NCBI GenBank assembly: GCA_002989075.1
Contig: PSQN01000002.1
Coordinates: forward strand, 1,887,245 to 1,951,244
Direction of reading: 5' to 3'
Origin: Arthonia radiata
Lineage: Eukaryota > Ascomycota > Arthoniomycetes > Arthoniales > Arthoniaceae
DNA length: 64,000 bases
The notes under the pieces were generated by a model. That model did no database searches. It saw only the letters and a list, made by a program, of their open reading frames with translations, and was not told the origin of the DNA. The position numbers and the translations under genes were made by a program. Position 1 is the stretch's first letter. Each line of letters opens with the position of its first letter. Positions 54,851-64,000 of the stretch are shown piece after piece.

Positions 54851-55902
54851 ATGGCGCCCTCAAACTTGCCGCCAATCTTCAATGCAACCTCTGCAGATAT
54901 CGAAATGCTGCTTGCAGCCCAAGCGCATCTCGGATCCAAGAATCTCCAAGTTCACATGGAGCCATATCTCTGGAAAACGAGACCGGACGGCATCAATGTC
55001 ATAAACATCAGCAAGACTTGGTACGTGAAAGCGATCAATCATTAAAGCGATCAATCATCAGAGCCTCATTCCGATTCTGTGATATACTGGATCGTCAGCA
55101 TCGTCCAGATGGAGAGCAATTATACTGACTGGATGCGAACAGGGAGAAGCTGATTCTTGCCGCTCGCACTATCGTCGCCATTGACAACCCAGCTGATGTC
55201 GCAGTTATTGCTGCCCGTCCCTATGGCCAGCGCGCTGTCCTCAAGTTCGCTGCGCACACTGGTGCTTCCCCCATTGCCGGTCGCTTTACCCCTGGCAACT
55301 TCACCAACTACATCACCCGTTCATTCAAGGAGCCCCGCCTCATCATTGTCACGGACCCCCGCACCGACGCTCAAGCCATCAAGGAGGCATCCTATGTCAA
55401 CATCCCGGTCATTGCACTCTGCGACACAGACTCCCCGACTGAGTTCGTCGACATTGCGATCCCTACCAACAACAAGGGCCGACACGCGATCGGTCTCGTC
55501 TGGTGGATGCTTGCCCGTGAGGTCCTCCGCTTGCGTGGCACGCTCGCCTCTCGCGATACTCCATGGGACGTCATGACTGATTTGTACTTCTACCGCGACC
55601 CTGAAGCCGAGGAGAACAAGGACAGTGCAGGTGTGGAAGAGGGCAAAGTTCCTGGTGCAGACGAGGTTGGAGCTGCGGCTGTCGACAGTGGCTTCAACAA
55701 CGAGTGGGAAGTCAGCGGTGCCAACACGGGTGCTTTCGCGGCCGCAAGTGGTACTGCCGGCGCTCAGGCTGACGCTAGCTGGGACGCCGAGGGTGCGGAC
55801 TGGGCGGCGGGAGGTCAACCAATTCAGACGGGTAACGATGGCTGGAACGCTGAGGCTCCTCCTGCTCAGCCTGCTGCAAGTAGTGGTGGTGGTGGCTGGT
55901 AA
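54851..55902 (+). CDS. RPS0: Cytosolic 40S ribosomal protein S0 (uS2, RPSA)
   Basis: Two exons: 54851-55020 and 55143-55902 (122-base intron, phase 2, TG|G giving ISKTWEKL), 309 residues. Conserved uS2 segments are all present: [36 protein letters not shown] (split by the intron), [65 protein letters not shown] and [16 protein letters not shown]. The C-terminal third is the acidic Ala/Gly/Trp-rich tail typical of fungi, ending SSGGGGW. It is a component of the small ribosomal subunit, needed for 18S rRNA maturation. The intron carries a 15-base tandem repeat (55028-55058). Confidence 0.97.
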
Positions 55903-56466
55903 ATGCCCGTGAATCAAGGCCTCAGCCGAGCGCAAGGGTGATGTGTGTGGGACGTGGAGCGATATCGACTTCGGAGCACTCGGCTTTCCGGAAGGCAAAG
56001 CAGTGGCACTCAACGAGGGAAAGAAGCCTGATTTTGAGCTTTCACGCTCGAACCGGGAGAAAGCCCTGTGCTGCCGTGACGGGTTTACGTAGCAGTTACC
56101 CACTTCCATAAGCCGAAGTGATTTCTAGTCAACGTGCGCGTCATTGCCCTTCTTCGTTACTTGTATGGCGATAGTTCACTCGACTGTGACTGCTACCCCA
56201 GACTTTGAGTTTCAACGCTGCTTTGGAGCTACGCTCCGCAGTCTTCCTCAGCCGTGCCTTCCGGTGTCTCGAGCCTTGGGATTCATAGCGGCAAACAATA
56301 TAACTGTATATCTGCCATTGGCCGTCAGCGACAACGCAGTATCACCTACTGATATACGCTTGTCAAGCGCACTTGCTTGAAAAAGTGCCACTCTAAATCA
56401 AAATCCTCGATTCGCGCGACACTCATACTCGCATCCTACCTAAAGCAATCTTCACATCTCGTTCCA
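55903..56466. other. Convergent intergenic region, no gene seen
   Basis: About 560 bases between the stops of RPS0 and RPC9; presumed 3' untranslated sequence on both sides. Confidence 0.5.
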
Positions 56467-57256
56467 TCAATCCTCGACCCTCGTCTCAGGCTCCGCACCG
56501 CCCTTCTCATCACCCCACCCATGTTGAACAAAACAGGCGTCGAGCTGCTCCAGGAGTTTCTGTGTCCGCTCCTCACCCAACCGCTCGTCACTTTCCTCAA
56601 TGATGCACTCGAGCTCCTCTGGGGTTCGCGGGCGTAGGTTGCAAACCATGGCTTTTTCCTGCTTGGTGAGCCTCGTGGACCGTGGTAGGGCGTTCAGAAT
56701 GGTCATCACATGTGGGATGTGTGCCGACTCGGCGGAGAAGAGCGTGCTTGAGGGTGTGCCATTGGGGCTTGCAGCATTGCCGACTTGCAAGTCATGTGGC
56801 AGAGCTTCTGCTGGCAGCGGTTGCGTTGCAAGACCAATTCTGCCGAAGTGATCATGGGTCTGACTGTCGTTAGCAAAAAGATATATGATCTTATTGATGC
56901 GAATGGCAAGCGCAAAGTTGCCTGTCTCCTCAGTCGTGGAGCACGTAAAGACGACATGCCGACTGGCGAACATCTTTGAATAATGGAAATTCATGGGGTG
57001 AACTACAATGCACGTCACTGCAGGAACTCACCTCGTGAACGACCGCGTGAAGTCTTCTCAGCCTCGCCTTCTCGCGATCGCCGTATTGAGGGTTCGTGAG
57101 GCCTCGCGCGTGGACCTCTCGAATATGTGCGAGCACTTCCGCGTTAGTGAGAAATTTCGTAGACTCCTTAGTTTGTATGACCTGCGCAAAGTGGAGTCAG
57201 TAATTCTCAGCCGCATTCTGACAACACGAGATGCTGTGCTCAATAAATACCTTCAT
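56467..57256 (-). CDS. RNA polymerase III subunit RPC9 (Rpc17, Rpb4-like fold)
   Basis: I infer three exons: 57251-57256 (just ATGAAG), 57032-57181 and 56467-56859, with introns of 69 and 172 bases and phase 0 throughout, 182 residues. The model gives MK|VIQTKESTKFLTNAEVLAHI, which fits the short start of RPC9 proteins before their LTNxEVL helix. The HRDC-like helical bundle continues as HIPHVMTILNALPRSTRLTKQEKAMVCNLRPRTPEELECIIEESDERL. RPC9 pairs with RPC8 to form the stalk of RNA polymerase III, which transcribes tRNA and 5S genes. The C-terminal exon is secure; the second acceptor is inferred from frame and a nearby CTAAC branch, and the six-base first exon needs transcript evidence. Confidence 0.75.
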
Positions 57257-57606
57257 GATGGCCGAGCCTTATGGGCGATGTAGAGGACGTGATGTTTGGA
57301 ACAGAAAAAAGAGCCAATATGTGCCGTGTACGAATGCGCAGCACGCACTAAGCAGATTTGGTCCTCAAAATTAACATACAAGCTGGAACGAACTGACGAC
57401 AAATACATCGATTCGCTTTCATCTTGAGCGTGTGTTCACCTAGAAGAGTACATATTGGATGCCACACGCCGACCTCACGGATGTTCATCATGGATGATTC
57501 GCGGCCTAGGACCACACGGAGCCACCAGAACACCTTGCAAAGGCTATGCAGAGGTACATTGAGACCCCCAAACGCCGGCATGGATCTGCAGGAGAACAAA
57601 GCGAGC
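57257..57606. other. Intergenic region, no gene seen
   Basis: About 350 bases between the RPC9 start and the Nop58 stop, both on the minus strand. Confidence 0.5.
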
Positions 57607-59520
57607 CTATTCGTCCCCGTGCTTTTGCTTCTTTCTCTTCTTCTTTTCCGACTTCTCACCACCGGCTTCTTCGTGCTTCCTCTTCTTCTTCTCCGCTTTC
57701 TCGTCTCCGGCTTCCTCGTACTTTCTCTTTCTCTTCTCCGCTTTCTCCGCCTTGCGCGCTGCCTTTGCTGCTTTTTTCTCCGCCTCCTTCGCCTCCTTCG
57801 CCTCCGCTGCATCGTCTGACGCTTGCGCTTTGTCCAGGGCGACATCCTCTTCCTTTGACGCCGCCTGCGCCGCCCTCTTCTCGGCTTTTCTCCGGGCCTT
57901 TTCAGCTTTGCGCGCCGCCTTCATCGGCCCTTCGTCCATAGCATCGTCGCCGTTCTCATCTCGTGCTCGCTTCTTGCTGGCTGGTTTTGCATCGCCATTT
58001 GTCAAGCCGTTGACGGGTGCAACTTCCTCATCAGACATGTCTACGTCGCCATCCACTTCCTCAATTAACTTCTTGCCTGCTCCGTTGACAACAGCCCGAG
58101 CGTCTGCGGACAAGCCTTCTGCATCTTTGTTGTACTTTCTGACTTCTTCGACATTGAACTTGGTCGGCTGGACCTGATCCGCAGGGGCAATCGCAACACC
58201 AGTCCTAGGTCCCAGAGGTCGGCCTTCGAGAGCGCGCAACTTCCTGTCGATCTTCAGCCTGTGAATTCGAGCGACAGCAGTCTTCTCTTCTTCAGTTGGT
58301 TCTTCTTTTTCGTGCATTCCATTTGCGCCCCAGTCGGCCATCGAATCTACTCTGAGTCCCAACGCGGCCTTAGCAGCCAACAGACGGGCGATCTTGCCCT
58401 TATTTTTACCGGAGGCCTGACCAACGATCGAGGCGTGGTAGATGAGACCATACTTGGGTGTATCGTGTTTCGTCTTCAGTGCACGGAATAGCGCCTTCTC
58501 CGCGCCGAGGATCTGTATAGTACTTGCAGGGCTTTTTGAAAGGTTGATGAGACTGCCAGCGTGTTTGATAAGCCGAGCGCCGACCAGTTCACCGACAAGA
58601 GCTGTGAGGTTGGGAGCAATGGCTCTCATGCGGGTCGAGAGAAAGGTGGAGAGTTGGGCGCGGTATTCCGTGAACTCGATCACCTGAGTGGCTAGTGATG
58701 CAATGATGTCTAAATCTTCTTTGCTGATATCAGTGCCCATGGACACCTCGGCCGCTGCCTTTACAGCTGCTTCAATGTCTTCTGGCAAGATTTCAGCAAG
58801 GTCGGCTGTTTGCGCGTCTGATCGCAGGCCCATCTGAAGCACCACCTTGGCAAATGCGAGGTTGTCGTTGAGGATCTTCCCAAGCTCTGGAAAATGCCAA
58901 CCGTACCACTCGCGGGTGCGCATTGAGTACTGGTTGATTTCCTTGTCAAGATCATCCAACAGCGATATGGCCTGAATGATCATAACGTCAACCTTGTCGG
59001 CAGAGAACTTGAGCTTGTGACGGGAGAGGCTGTGTGACAGACCAAGCGACATTTGTGCTGAGAACTCGGGTAGTAATTGAGGAATCAAAGATGGCATAAA
59101 CGTGCGAATGGCGCGGTGAACTTCGTCTGTACTGCTGTCGGCGACAGGCTTGATGGACAGGTGGGGAAGCTTGTTGATGTTGTTACCTATGGAAATCAGC
59201 AAAGCTCAGTGTTTCTGGTGGACAGGTGGAATACCGAGCTTAGGATCTGCTACGGCCAAGGAAGCTTTCTTCTCATCTTTGAGTTCGTCGAGTAGCTTCG
59301 CCAAAGTCGGTGTGACTTTGCCTTCGTTGATCGCAGCAGCTTCTTCGACAGCTTCGGCAGCACTAGCAAAAGGTGCAAACTTTTTGAGCTGCAATAGATT
59401 TGACACGTTCTCAACCGTGCTTAGCCGGTTGGTCAGATCGTCACGCTTGAGCAGCTTCTTGTCGCTTGAATAGTGCAAGGCATAGCCCGCCGACGTTTCC
59501 GTGAGAATCCACAGCGTCAT
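57607..59520 (-). CDS. NOP58: Nucleolar protein Nop58 (box C/D snoRNP core)
   Basis: Two exons: 59235-59520 and 57607-59186 (48-base intron, phase 1, KLG|NNINKL), 621 residues. It starts [29 protein letters not shown], read as [15 protein letters not shown] and KLLKRDDL. The Nop-domain signature is complete: [82 protein letters not shown] and [15 protein letters not shown]. The C-terminal ~130 residues are Lys/Glu/Ala repeats ending in a [11 protein letters not shown]-type tail, as usual for Nop58. It scaffolds 2'-O-methylation snoRNPs for pre-rRNA in the nucleolus. Confidence 0.97.
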
Positions 59521-59899
59521 GGTGTCACAGAGTCGTGCAGGTATGCTGTGCGTCCAATCTTAAGCACAAGCAGAGCCAATGGCTCGTGAGATAGGGCTGT
59601 TCTACCAGACTTTCGGCGGGTCAGATAGATCTTGAATGAAAGACTCGTATAAATATTCTTCGAGCAAGAAATGCTGGCGACTTGGTAAAGCATTTCAAGC
59701 GTCAACCGGGAGCTCGTGGTCGAAATTTCCGCGGCCCGTGCTCTTATCGTGGACTTCTTACTTCAGACTAGCCTCATCGTCAGCGTGTCCAAATCAAAGA
59801 CGGACGAGGGCGTGATCTCAGGTCGCTCATTCGACGATTGAATTGAACGTATTTCCCACTCCGCGCCCCTCTGATTGCTCTTCAGCACACACTTCAATC
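59521..59899. promoter_or_regulatory. Bidirectional promoter region (NOP58 / V-ATPase subunit d)
   Basis: 379 bases between divergent start codons. No specific element assigned. Confidence 0.4.
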
Positions 59900-61156
59900 A
59901 TGGAAGGCCTCTTCTACAACGTGAAGAATGGGTACGACCCTCGGACGAGCCCTGTGCTGCGACAATAGCTGACAATACCAGGTACATCGAGGGCATAGTT
60001 CGCGGCTACCGCAACTCACTTCTCACACACCAGAACTACGGCAACCTCACGCAGTGCGAGACAGTCGACGGTATGCCATCCTGGCTCATTGCGCCGTTGC
60101 GGATACTAACACATTGAAGATGTCAAGTTGCAACTTGGCCCAGCGTACGGCGACTTCCTTGGAAACCTACCACCCAACCCCTCCACCACTGCGCTCGCAA
60201 ACAAGACAACCGAGAAGCTTGTGACTGAGTTCCGATATCTTCAAGCACAAGCAACTGGATCCCTCGCCAAATTCATGGACTATCTGACGTACGGGTACAT
60301 GATTGACAACATCGCGCTGCTCATTACTGGGACCCTGCACGAACGAGACACAAGAGAGCTCCTGGATCGTTGCCATCCATTGGGCTGGTTCGAGACAATG
60401 CCGGTGCTCAGCGTCGCGACCAACATAGAAGAGCTATACAACTCCGTCTTAATCGAAACGCCGCTCGCGCCATACTTCAAGGGAAGTCTCAGCCACCATG
60501 ATCTTGACGAGCTCAACATCGAGATCGTAAGAAATACGCTATACAAGAACTATCTCGAAGACTTTCACCACTTTGTCAATTCACATTCGGATGTCAAGGG
60601 CACACCTACTGCAGAAGTCATGACGGAAGTGCTGGAGTTCGAGGCCGATCGACGGAGCATCAACATCACGTTGAATTCTTTCGGCACAGAACTATCGAAA
60701 GCTGACCGAAGAAAGCTCTATCCAGGCTTCGGCCGACTGCATCCAGAGGGGACTTTCATGTTGAGCCGAGCAGATGATGTCGAAGGTGTGCGCATCGCCG
60801 TGGACGGCGTGGCAGACTACCGCATGATGTTCGATCAGACTGGCATGACGGGCAGTGGTGGTGGAGGTGGTAGCGTAGGCAACATGGCTGGTGGGTCCGG
60901 GTCGGAAGGGAAGAGTCTGGAAGATCTTTTCTACCAGAAGGAGATGGAGATTTCAAAGACGGCGTTCACGAGGCAATTCACGCATGCTGTAGTGTACGCA
61001 TGGGTAAAACTCAAGGAGCAGGTATGCCATGCGTGTCCATGGCCCGTCGCTCACATTGCTAATTCGCGGCAGGAAATCCGAAACGTCACATGGATTGCAG
61101 AATGCATCGCTCAAAATCAGAAGGAACGGATTGGGAACTATATCAGCGTGTTCTGA
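59900..61156 (+). CDS. VMA6: V-type ATPase subunit d (Vma6)
   Basis: Four exons: 59900-59931, 59982-60070, 60120-61021 and 61073-61156, with introns of 49-51 bases (phases 2, 1 and 0), 368 residues, normal for the family. It starts MEGLFYNVKNGYIEGIVRGYRNSLLT. The V-ATPase d fold is recognised from LKLQLGPAYGDFL-like text (VKLQLGPAYGDFLGNL), YGYMIDNIALLITGTLHERD, CHPLGWFETMP, and the end EIRNVTWIAECIAQNQKERIGNYISVF. A glycine-rich insertion (SGGGGGSVGNMAGGSGSEG) in the last quarter is unusual in length. Subunit d links the central stalk to the membrane rotor at the vacuole and Golgi. Confidence 0.96.
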
Positions 61157-61526
61157 TGCGTCCTCTTGTTGCTTGTACCAATACATAGCGTTGGGCGTCT
61201 GGCGCAGGATGATGTTTTGCTGCCGGACTCCTGGCTCTTGAACAGCATCATACTCGCGGCTCTTTTTCGCCCAGAACTCTTGGGAAATGATCTGCTGCTT
61301 GCACTTCTCTTCGTGGTCAGCTCGTGCACATCTGGCACTGTATCTGTGCCGTCCTCTGCCCAGTTGCAGGTCGCCGGAAGAGCGCTGCTGTGCTTCTTTT
61401 GTCGATGGATCGCAAATGTACTTTGCTGTAGGGTCTCGGCATCAATCGTCACCGTTCACTGGTAAGCAGTCCTGATTCTTCGGTGCCTCACATGGATCAC
61501 CGGGTGTTCATGCGGAAGGCGCTGCT
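61157..61526. other. Convergent intergenic region with a doubtful minus-strand frame
   Basis: About 370 bases between the Vma6 and Hub1 stops. On the minus strand a frame without an ATG stays open from about 61465 into the last Vma6 exon and has protein-like text (EEKCKQQIISQEFWAKKSREYDAV). I could not attach it to a start or a splice site. Confidence 0.35.
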
Positions 61527-62147
61527 TCAGTCCCCGGTATTCAGTTCCAGATCCAATTGTACGCCGCTGCTGATCTCATAGTCGTCCAAAGTCAGCTTGT
61601 CTTTCAATGCCCGCTCACTCTGTCGCTTGAGCATGATTTCATGAGGCTTGCGACCAATCTGCATTGCCACTAGCTTCTTGAAGTCGCCGATCGTGTCAGA
61701 GCCCAGACAGGGCACCTCTTTCTTCGTCCCTAGCCGATCGTTGACCGTCACCAGCATCATAGGGCCGGAAGGGATTTTGCTCGACGTCTTTTTCGGCTTC
61801 TCGACCTGGTACGCCTGCCCTGAGGAGCTGCTACTAGGTACCTTGTCTACTGGCTTGACACTTGCAGCGGCGGCGGCGCCAAATTTCGCGGCGATCTTAA
61901 GGTCATCAGAGGGAGCTGGGTCGGCGACTTGGTTATCTGGTGCCTCATCGATCTCCGCCGCTCTGGAGACATTCTTGTCTTTCTTGTGCGGTTTGTGCTT
62001 CTCGACGCGCTCAACATCTTGTTCATCCAGCACACCTTCGCCGTCGCTCTTTTTCGCAGACGGAGCCTTCCATTTGAAACCGCCACGATCCATGCGAGAT
62101 GTAGCTCTCTGATCGCGACTAGGCGAACGAGAGCGTGCCCTTGCCAT
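61527..62147 (-). CDS. Hub1/UBL5 ubiquitin-like protein with N-terminal extension
   Basis: A single exon of 206 residues from MARARSRSPSRDQ; an ATG 12 codons upstream is the alternative start. The C-terminal ~75 residues are the ubiquitin-like fold of Hub1/UBL5: MLVTVNDRLGTKKEVPCLGSDTIGDFKKLV, read as LVTVNDRLG and DTIGDFKKLVAMQIG, then HEIMLKRQS and LTLDDYEISSGVQLDLEL. There is no di-glycine end, as expected for a Hub1 type that is not conjugated. The ~125-residue N-terminal part is charged, with RS dipeptides and GGFKWKAP; it is absent from yeast and animal Hub1 and suggests a tie to spliceosomal proteins. Hub1 tunes 5' splice-site choice through Snu66. Confidence 0.85.
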   Translation of the reverse strand: MARARSRSPSRDQRATSRMDRGGFKWKAPSAKKSDGEGVLDEQDVERVEKHKPHKKDKNVSRAAEIDEAPDNQVADPAPSDDLKIAAKFGAAAAASVKPVDKVPSSSSSGQAYQVEKPKKTSSKIPSGPMMLVTVNDRLGTKKEVPCLGSDTIGDFKKLVAMQIGRKPHEIMLKRQSERALKDKLTLDDYEISSGVQLDLELNTGD

Positions 62148-62903
62148 GAGGGTTCTCAATTTGATGTTGATGAATGGTTTCAACGATGCGATGGACTATT
62201 ATCTTGATTAGAGTCACGTGGGCTTCAACCTACTATGGACTAGCGCGCGCTGGTCCTACAGGCAGATCTTTTCACAAAATCTGCGTTTCATCACCATCAT
62301 GATCCGAAGCGCAAGCTCAATTAGGGACTTTACATTTCGATCAAGCAAGCTCAGAGCACTCTTTCCATTGGTCCACTCCAGAATCCATGCGACCCCCCCA
62401 TTCTACATACGCACCGTAATGCCTGGCACCGGAAGAATCTCTGATCCATCACTTATGGGCTGTGACGTGTCGTCTTCTACGCGAGTGGACGACCTGGCAC
62501 GAATGATATGAGAACGTGTTTGTTGCGCGAATGGTCGCTGGCACATTGTCCAGGCATCGACTCTCCTAGTAGAGAATGTTCACAGCAATGCTGCAACAAT
62601 CGCGCTTGCGCCGCGGGCATGCAGTATTAACGCAGTCGTAAACATGCGTTGATACCCAAGTGCGGGATGCTTGACACTGCTCTTGCTCTCCGGGAGCCTC
62701 TGCAAACCTCGTGCTTGCACTCTTGAGCTAAGTACCAGGTTCGCAACGGTAGATCATCAAGAAAGACTCCACCTCCACATAAATTCACCAAAACTAGAAG
62801 GTCTCGAAATGTGGGGATCACACTACCCCCGGGGCATCCGAGTACATATACAAAGCCCTTTGGTAATCGCTTCCCGAGCCCATCAATCCGCTCGAATTGC
62901 AAA
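62148..62903. other. Bidirectional intergenic region
   Basis: About 750 bases between the divergent Hub1 and alpha-galactosidase starts. A single CACGTG lies at 62215-62220. No gene seen; the minus-strand frame across 62627-62953 overlaps the signal-peptide exon and looks like a shadow. Confidence 0.45.
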
Positions 62904-64000
62904 ATGACAGAAATGGCGACGCCTTTCGTTGTATTCATGCTTTTCGCGGCCACGTGTCATGCTGTCACTCGGACACCTACACCTCCGATGGGATGGAACT
63001 CATACAATTACTACAGCTGCTCTATAAATGAGACGGTCGATAATCTCGCTATCGCATTGACAAGCAGCATTCGCTGATTCTCAAATAGATCATGCGTGAG
63101 AATGCACAAGGGCTGACTGACCTAGGCTTTGCAGCACTGGGTAAGCCGAAGAGTATCCGCCCCTAACATTTTGTGCTCTCGGAGCTGTCACCAGGCAGCA
63201 AGCGCGCCGGCGTTGTCGCATAACGGCTTGCTTGAACCTGAACTCCAGAAGGGGCTGTGTTGACGTCTTGTTTCTAGGTTACGACATCGTCACCACCGAC
63301 TGTGGATGGCCATCCCGAGACCGTACTGCCAATGGACAGATTACGTGGGATGCCGCGCTCTTCCCTGCTGGGCTTCCAGCACTGAGCGACTTCATACATG
63401 GCCTAGGACTGAAGTTCGGTGTTTACTCAGGGGGCGGGATTTGGGAATGTGATGTTGTGGGTGGGACCGACCACCGTCAAGCGTCATTAAGTATGAAAGA
63501 AGGCAAAAAAATCAGCAGATTTGCTCTGACCAAAGGCAGCATATGAGCAAAGAGACGCCGCGACATTCGCTTCCTGGGGCATGGACGCCTTGAAGTATGA
63601 CAATTGCTGGGCTACCAGTGACGTCTTTGTCAACTACAACCAGAATCAACCTGATCCCGCGCCACGGTTCGCGGCCATGTCTGATGCTTTGGATGGTCTT
63701 GATCGCCCAGTGATATACTCAATTTGCGAGTGGGGTGTGGGCTACAATCTGGGTATGTCCCGAGCCTCTACCGATGCTGGGAAACAGCCTGATTCGCGCC
63801 TTTTGAGGCCAAAATCCGGGCATTGTCTGCCGCAAATCTCTCCCACAGAGCATCAAAACCGGGCCATTGCTTTGCGGCTTGATACTGATGCGTGCAATCA
63901 CAGGCATTTGGGCCGCTGCGGGAGGTGACACCTGGCGCATTTCGAACGACATCGCTCGCGGATGGGATTCCATATACCGCATTGTCAACCAGGTAGTGCC
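62904..64000 (+). CDS. Secreted alpha-galactosidase, GH27 (cut by window end)
   Basis: Five exons are visible: 62904-63035, 63089-63140, 63277-63490, 63540-63752 and 63904 to past the end. The introns are 53, 136 (an introner-like element), 49 and 151 bases. The start MTEMATPFVVFMLFAATCHAV is a signal peptide; a second ATG three codons later is also possible. GH27 landmarks: TPPMGWNSYNYYSCSINET, DCGWPSRDR, GVYSGGGIWECD, MDALKYDNCWA with the nucleophile Asp, ICEWGVGYNLGIWAAAGGDTWR, and SNDIARGW with the likely acid/base Asp. It should release terminal alpha-galactose from plant galacto-oligosaccharides or galactomannan outside the cell. The first donor (GTCGAT) is non-consensus. Confidence 0.92.
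63141..63276 (+). repeat. Short introner-like element (alpha-galactosidase intron 2)
   Basis: 136 bases, GTAAGC..TTTCTAG, in phase 1 (LG|GYD). It shares GCAGCAAGCGCGCCGGCGTT in the middle and AGGGGCTGTGTTGACGTCTTG at the end with the ABC transporter array units (21 bases, shown here as AGGGGCTGTGTTGAC plus GTCTTG). Confidence 0.9.

Noticed and set aside
57424-57941. Plus-strand ORFs rich in Leu/Phe/Ser/Pro
   Set aside because: Mirror frames of the Lys/Glu-rich tail of Nop58.
61138-61465. Minus-strand open frame running into the last Vma6 exon
   Set aside because: It has no start codon or usable splice acceptor, and it overlaps a secure gene antisense.
62215-62220. CACGTG between Hub1 and alpha-galactosidase
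   Set aside because: A lone hexamer without a phosphate-related neighbour is not enough to call a regulatory site.
63753-63903. Alpha-galactosidase intron 4 (151 bases) as another introner-like element
   Set aside because: Unusually long, but I find none of the shared blocks; at most a fully decayed copy.
1-64000. tRNA, rRNA or CRISPR features
   Set aside because: I saw no convincing A/B-box pair with cloverleaf, no rRNA-like segment and no spaced repeat array. A tRNA scan could still find one I missed.

Overview
The window is nuclear DNA of a filamentous ascomycete (Pezizomycotina). Most genes carry short spliceosomal introns (about 47-75 bases) with GT..AG ends and CTAAC/CTGAC branch sites. 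The proteins are typical of this group: a PDR-type ABC pump, a fungal rhodopsin-domain membrane protein, an AsaB/CmcJ-type protein and a Hub1 with an N-terminal extension. A long AT-rich block holding a retroelement shows the C-to-T/G-to-A decay expected of repeat-induced point mutation (RIP). Several introns are copies of one repeated sequence and match the description of introner-like elements (ILEs), which are known from Dothideomycetes. A dothideomycete is therefore my best inference, not a proven assignment.

Layout. 0-3.8 kb: a PRISE-type reductase and two small tandem paralogues of unknown function. 3.9-11.6 kb: one whole-length but heavily decayed Ty3/Gypsy LTR element (CAATG target-site duplication, 671-base LTRs, read on the minus strand). 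12-14.6 kb: a PHO84-like phosphate transporter with two CACGTG (Pho4/NUC-1-type) sites upstream. 16-25.8 kb: CCT gamma chaperonin, a rhodopsin-domain membrane protein, a UBE2O-like ubiquitin ligase and COG8. 26-29.1 kb: a secreted aldose-1-epimerase-like protein and a small orphan gene split by a long ILE. 29.1-31.8 kb: gene-poor, with an imperfect direct repeat. 31.8-37.7 kb: a PDR ABC transporter holding one long ILE intron and a tandem array of short ILEs. 38.7-49.9 kb: a conserved gene of unknown function, an AsaB/CmcJ-like enzyme, an EAF elongation factor, an amidohydrolase, Snf12/Rsc6 and a TLC-domain protein. 50-62.2 kb: dense housekeeping genes (mitochondrial seryl-tRNA synthetase, a small membrane protein, mitoribosomal uS15, ribosomal protein S0/uS2, RNA polymerase III subunit RPC9, Nop58, V-ATPase subunit d, Hub1). 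62.9 kb to the end: a GH27 alpha-galactosidase cut by the window edge, with another ILE intron.

The housekeeping genes serve translation and ribosome biogenesis, transcription, folding, protein turnover and vesicle or vacuole function, and several are divergently paired over 250-500 bases. The standout signal is the ILE family: seven recognisable units. These are two long ones (308 and 324 bases) in two genes, four short ones stacked at a single AG|GT junction of the ABC transporter, and one in the alpha-galactosidase. A decayed relic also lies outside any recognised coding region. The stacked array leaves zero-length exons between units (AG|GT junctions), the arrangement expected for stepwise (recursive) splicing. 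Exon boundaries below were placed by eye from splice signals and reading-frame continuity; an error of one or a few bases is possible.
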